In this document: piece by piece, positions 63,968-64,000 of the stretch | Numbering within the stretch: position 1 is the first letter of the stretch | Layout: every line of letters begins with the position of its first letter | DNA from: Palleniella intestinalis | GTDB taxonomy: Bacteria > Bacteroidota > Bacteroidia > Bacteroidales > Bacteroidaceae | Direction: 5' to 3' | Assembly (NCBI RefSeq): GCF_013166595.1 | Contig: NZ_JABKKG010000009.1 | Location: 80,111-144,110 of the forward strand | DNA length: 64,000 nucleotides | Notes under the pieces: generated by a model | What the model saw: the letters and a program-made list of their open reading frames with translations, nothing else | What the model was told of the DNA's origin: nothing | Database searches by the model: none | Translations under genes and position numbers: made by a program

Positions 63968-64000
63968 AACCTTCCCATTAAAGATTAACCTGCAATGCAA

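Overview
The window reads as a chromosome segment of a Bacteroidales bacterium, most likely a Prevotella-type member of the Prevotellaceae. Pointers to this are many -7 boxes of the form TAnnTTTG (several with a TTTG 19-20 nt upstream), A-rich leaders without Shine-Dalgarno sites, a GG-Bacteroidales-type peptide precursor, a secreted protein ending in a Prevotella-type C-terminal sorting signal, linked clpP-clpX-recQ genes, and a UpxY-like antiterminator beside a tyrosine recombinase. No rRNA, tRNA, CRISPR array or recognisable complete transposase gene was seen.

Layout. 0-7.5 kb (minus strand) is a damaged ribosomally made peptide (RiPP) locus: a truncated TPR regulator, the C-terminal half of a radical-SAM/SPASM maturase, an intact GG-leader precursor with four evenly spaced cysteines, a long palindromic repeat, two paralogous outer-membrane barrel proteins and the start of an M50-type membrane metalloprotease. 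8.3-16.0 kb (plus) is a GH31-GH2-GH3 glycosidase operon fitting xyloglucan side-chain and backbone breakdown. 16.1-21.1 kb (minus) is a TolC/HlyD/ABC-2/ABC-2 export operon. 21.9-38.2 kb is core biology: trigger factor, MlaE/MlaF lipid transport, MutL, an OstA/LptA-like protein, two parvulin-type periplasmic chaperones, GuaB, RecQ, ClpX and ClpP. 38.5-41.8 kb is a six-gene operon with QueC and a redox group (glutaredoxin-like protein, flavin reductase, solo PAS domain, zinc alcohol dehydrogenase). 42-50.4 kb holds a small exported His/Cys-rich protein, a secreted OB-fold protein, a helix-hairpin-helix protein, a sodium-dependent transporter, an S9 peptidase and MurF. 50.5-53.7 kb has divergent folP and cdaA (c-di-AMP synthase), then a frameshifted DacB-type peptidase. 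54.4-56.7 kb is the pta-ackA acetate operon. 56.9-58.5 kb is an AAA-ATPase/PD-(D/E)XK protein.

The right end (58.7-64 kb) is the start of a variable surface locus. It holds a second copy of the palindromic repeat, a tyrosine recombinase, a 145-bp segment bounded by perfect 19-bp inverted repeats that carries both a promoter-like box and a terminator, then a UpxY-like antiterminator. A visibly more A+T-rich stretch of damaged or unfamiliar genes follows (hypothetical protein, LRAT-like fragment, truncated acyltransferase).

The most interesting items are this predicted recombinase-operated promoter switch, the eroded RiPP locus with its C-x5-C-x5-C-x5-C core peptide, and the palindromic repeat family whose two copies show compensatory base changes in their hairpins.
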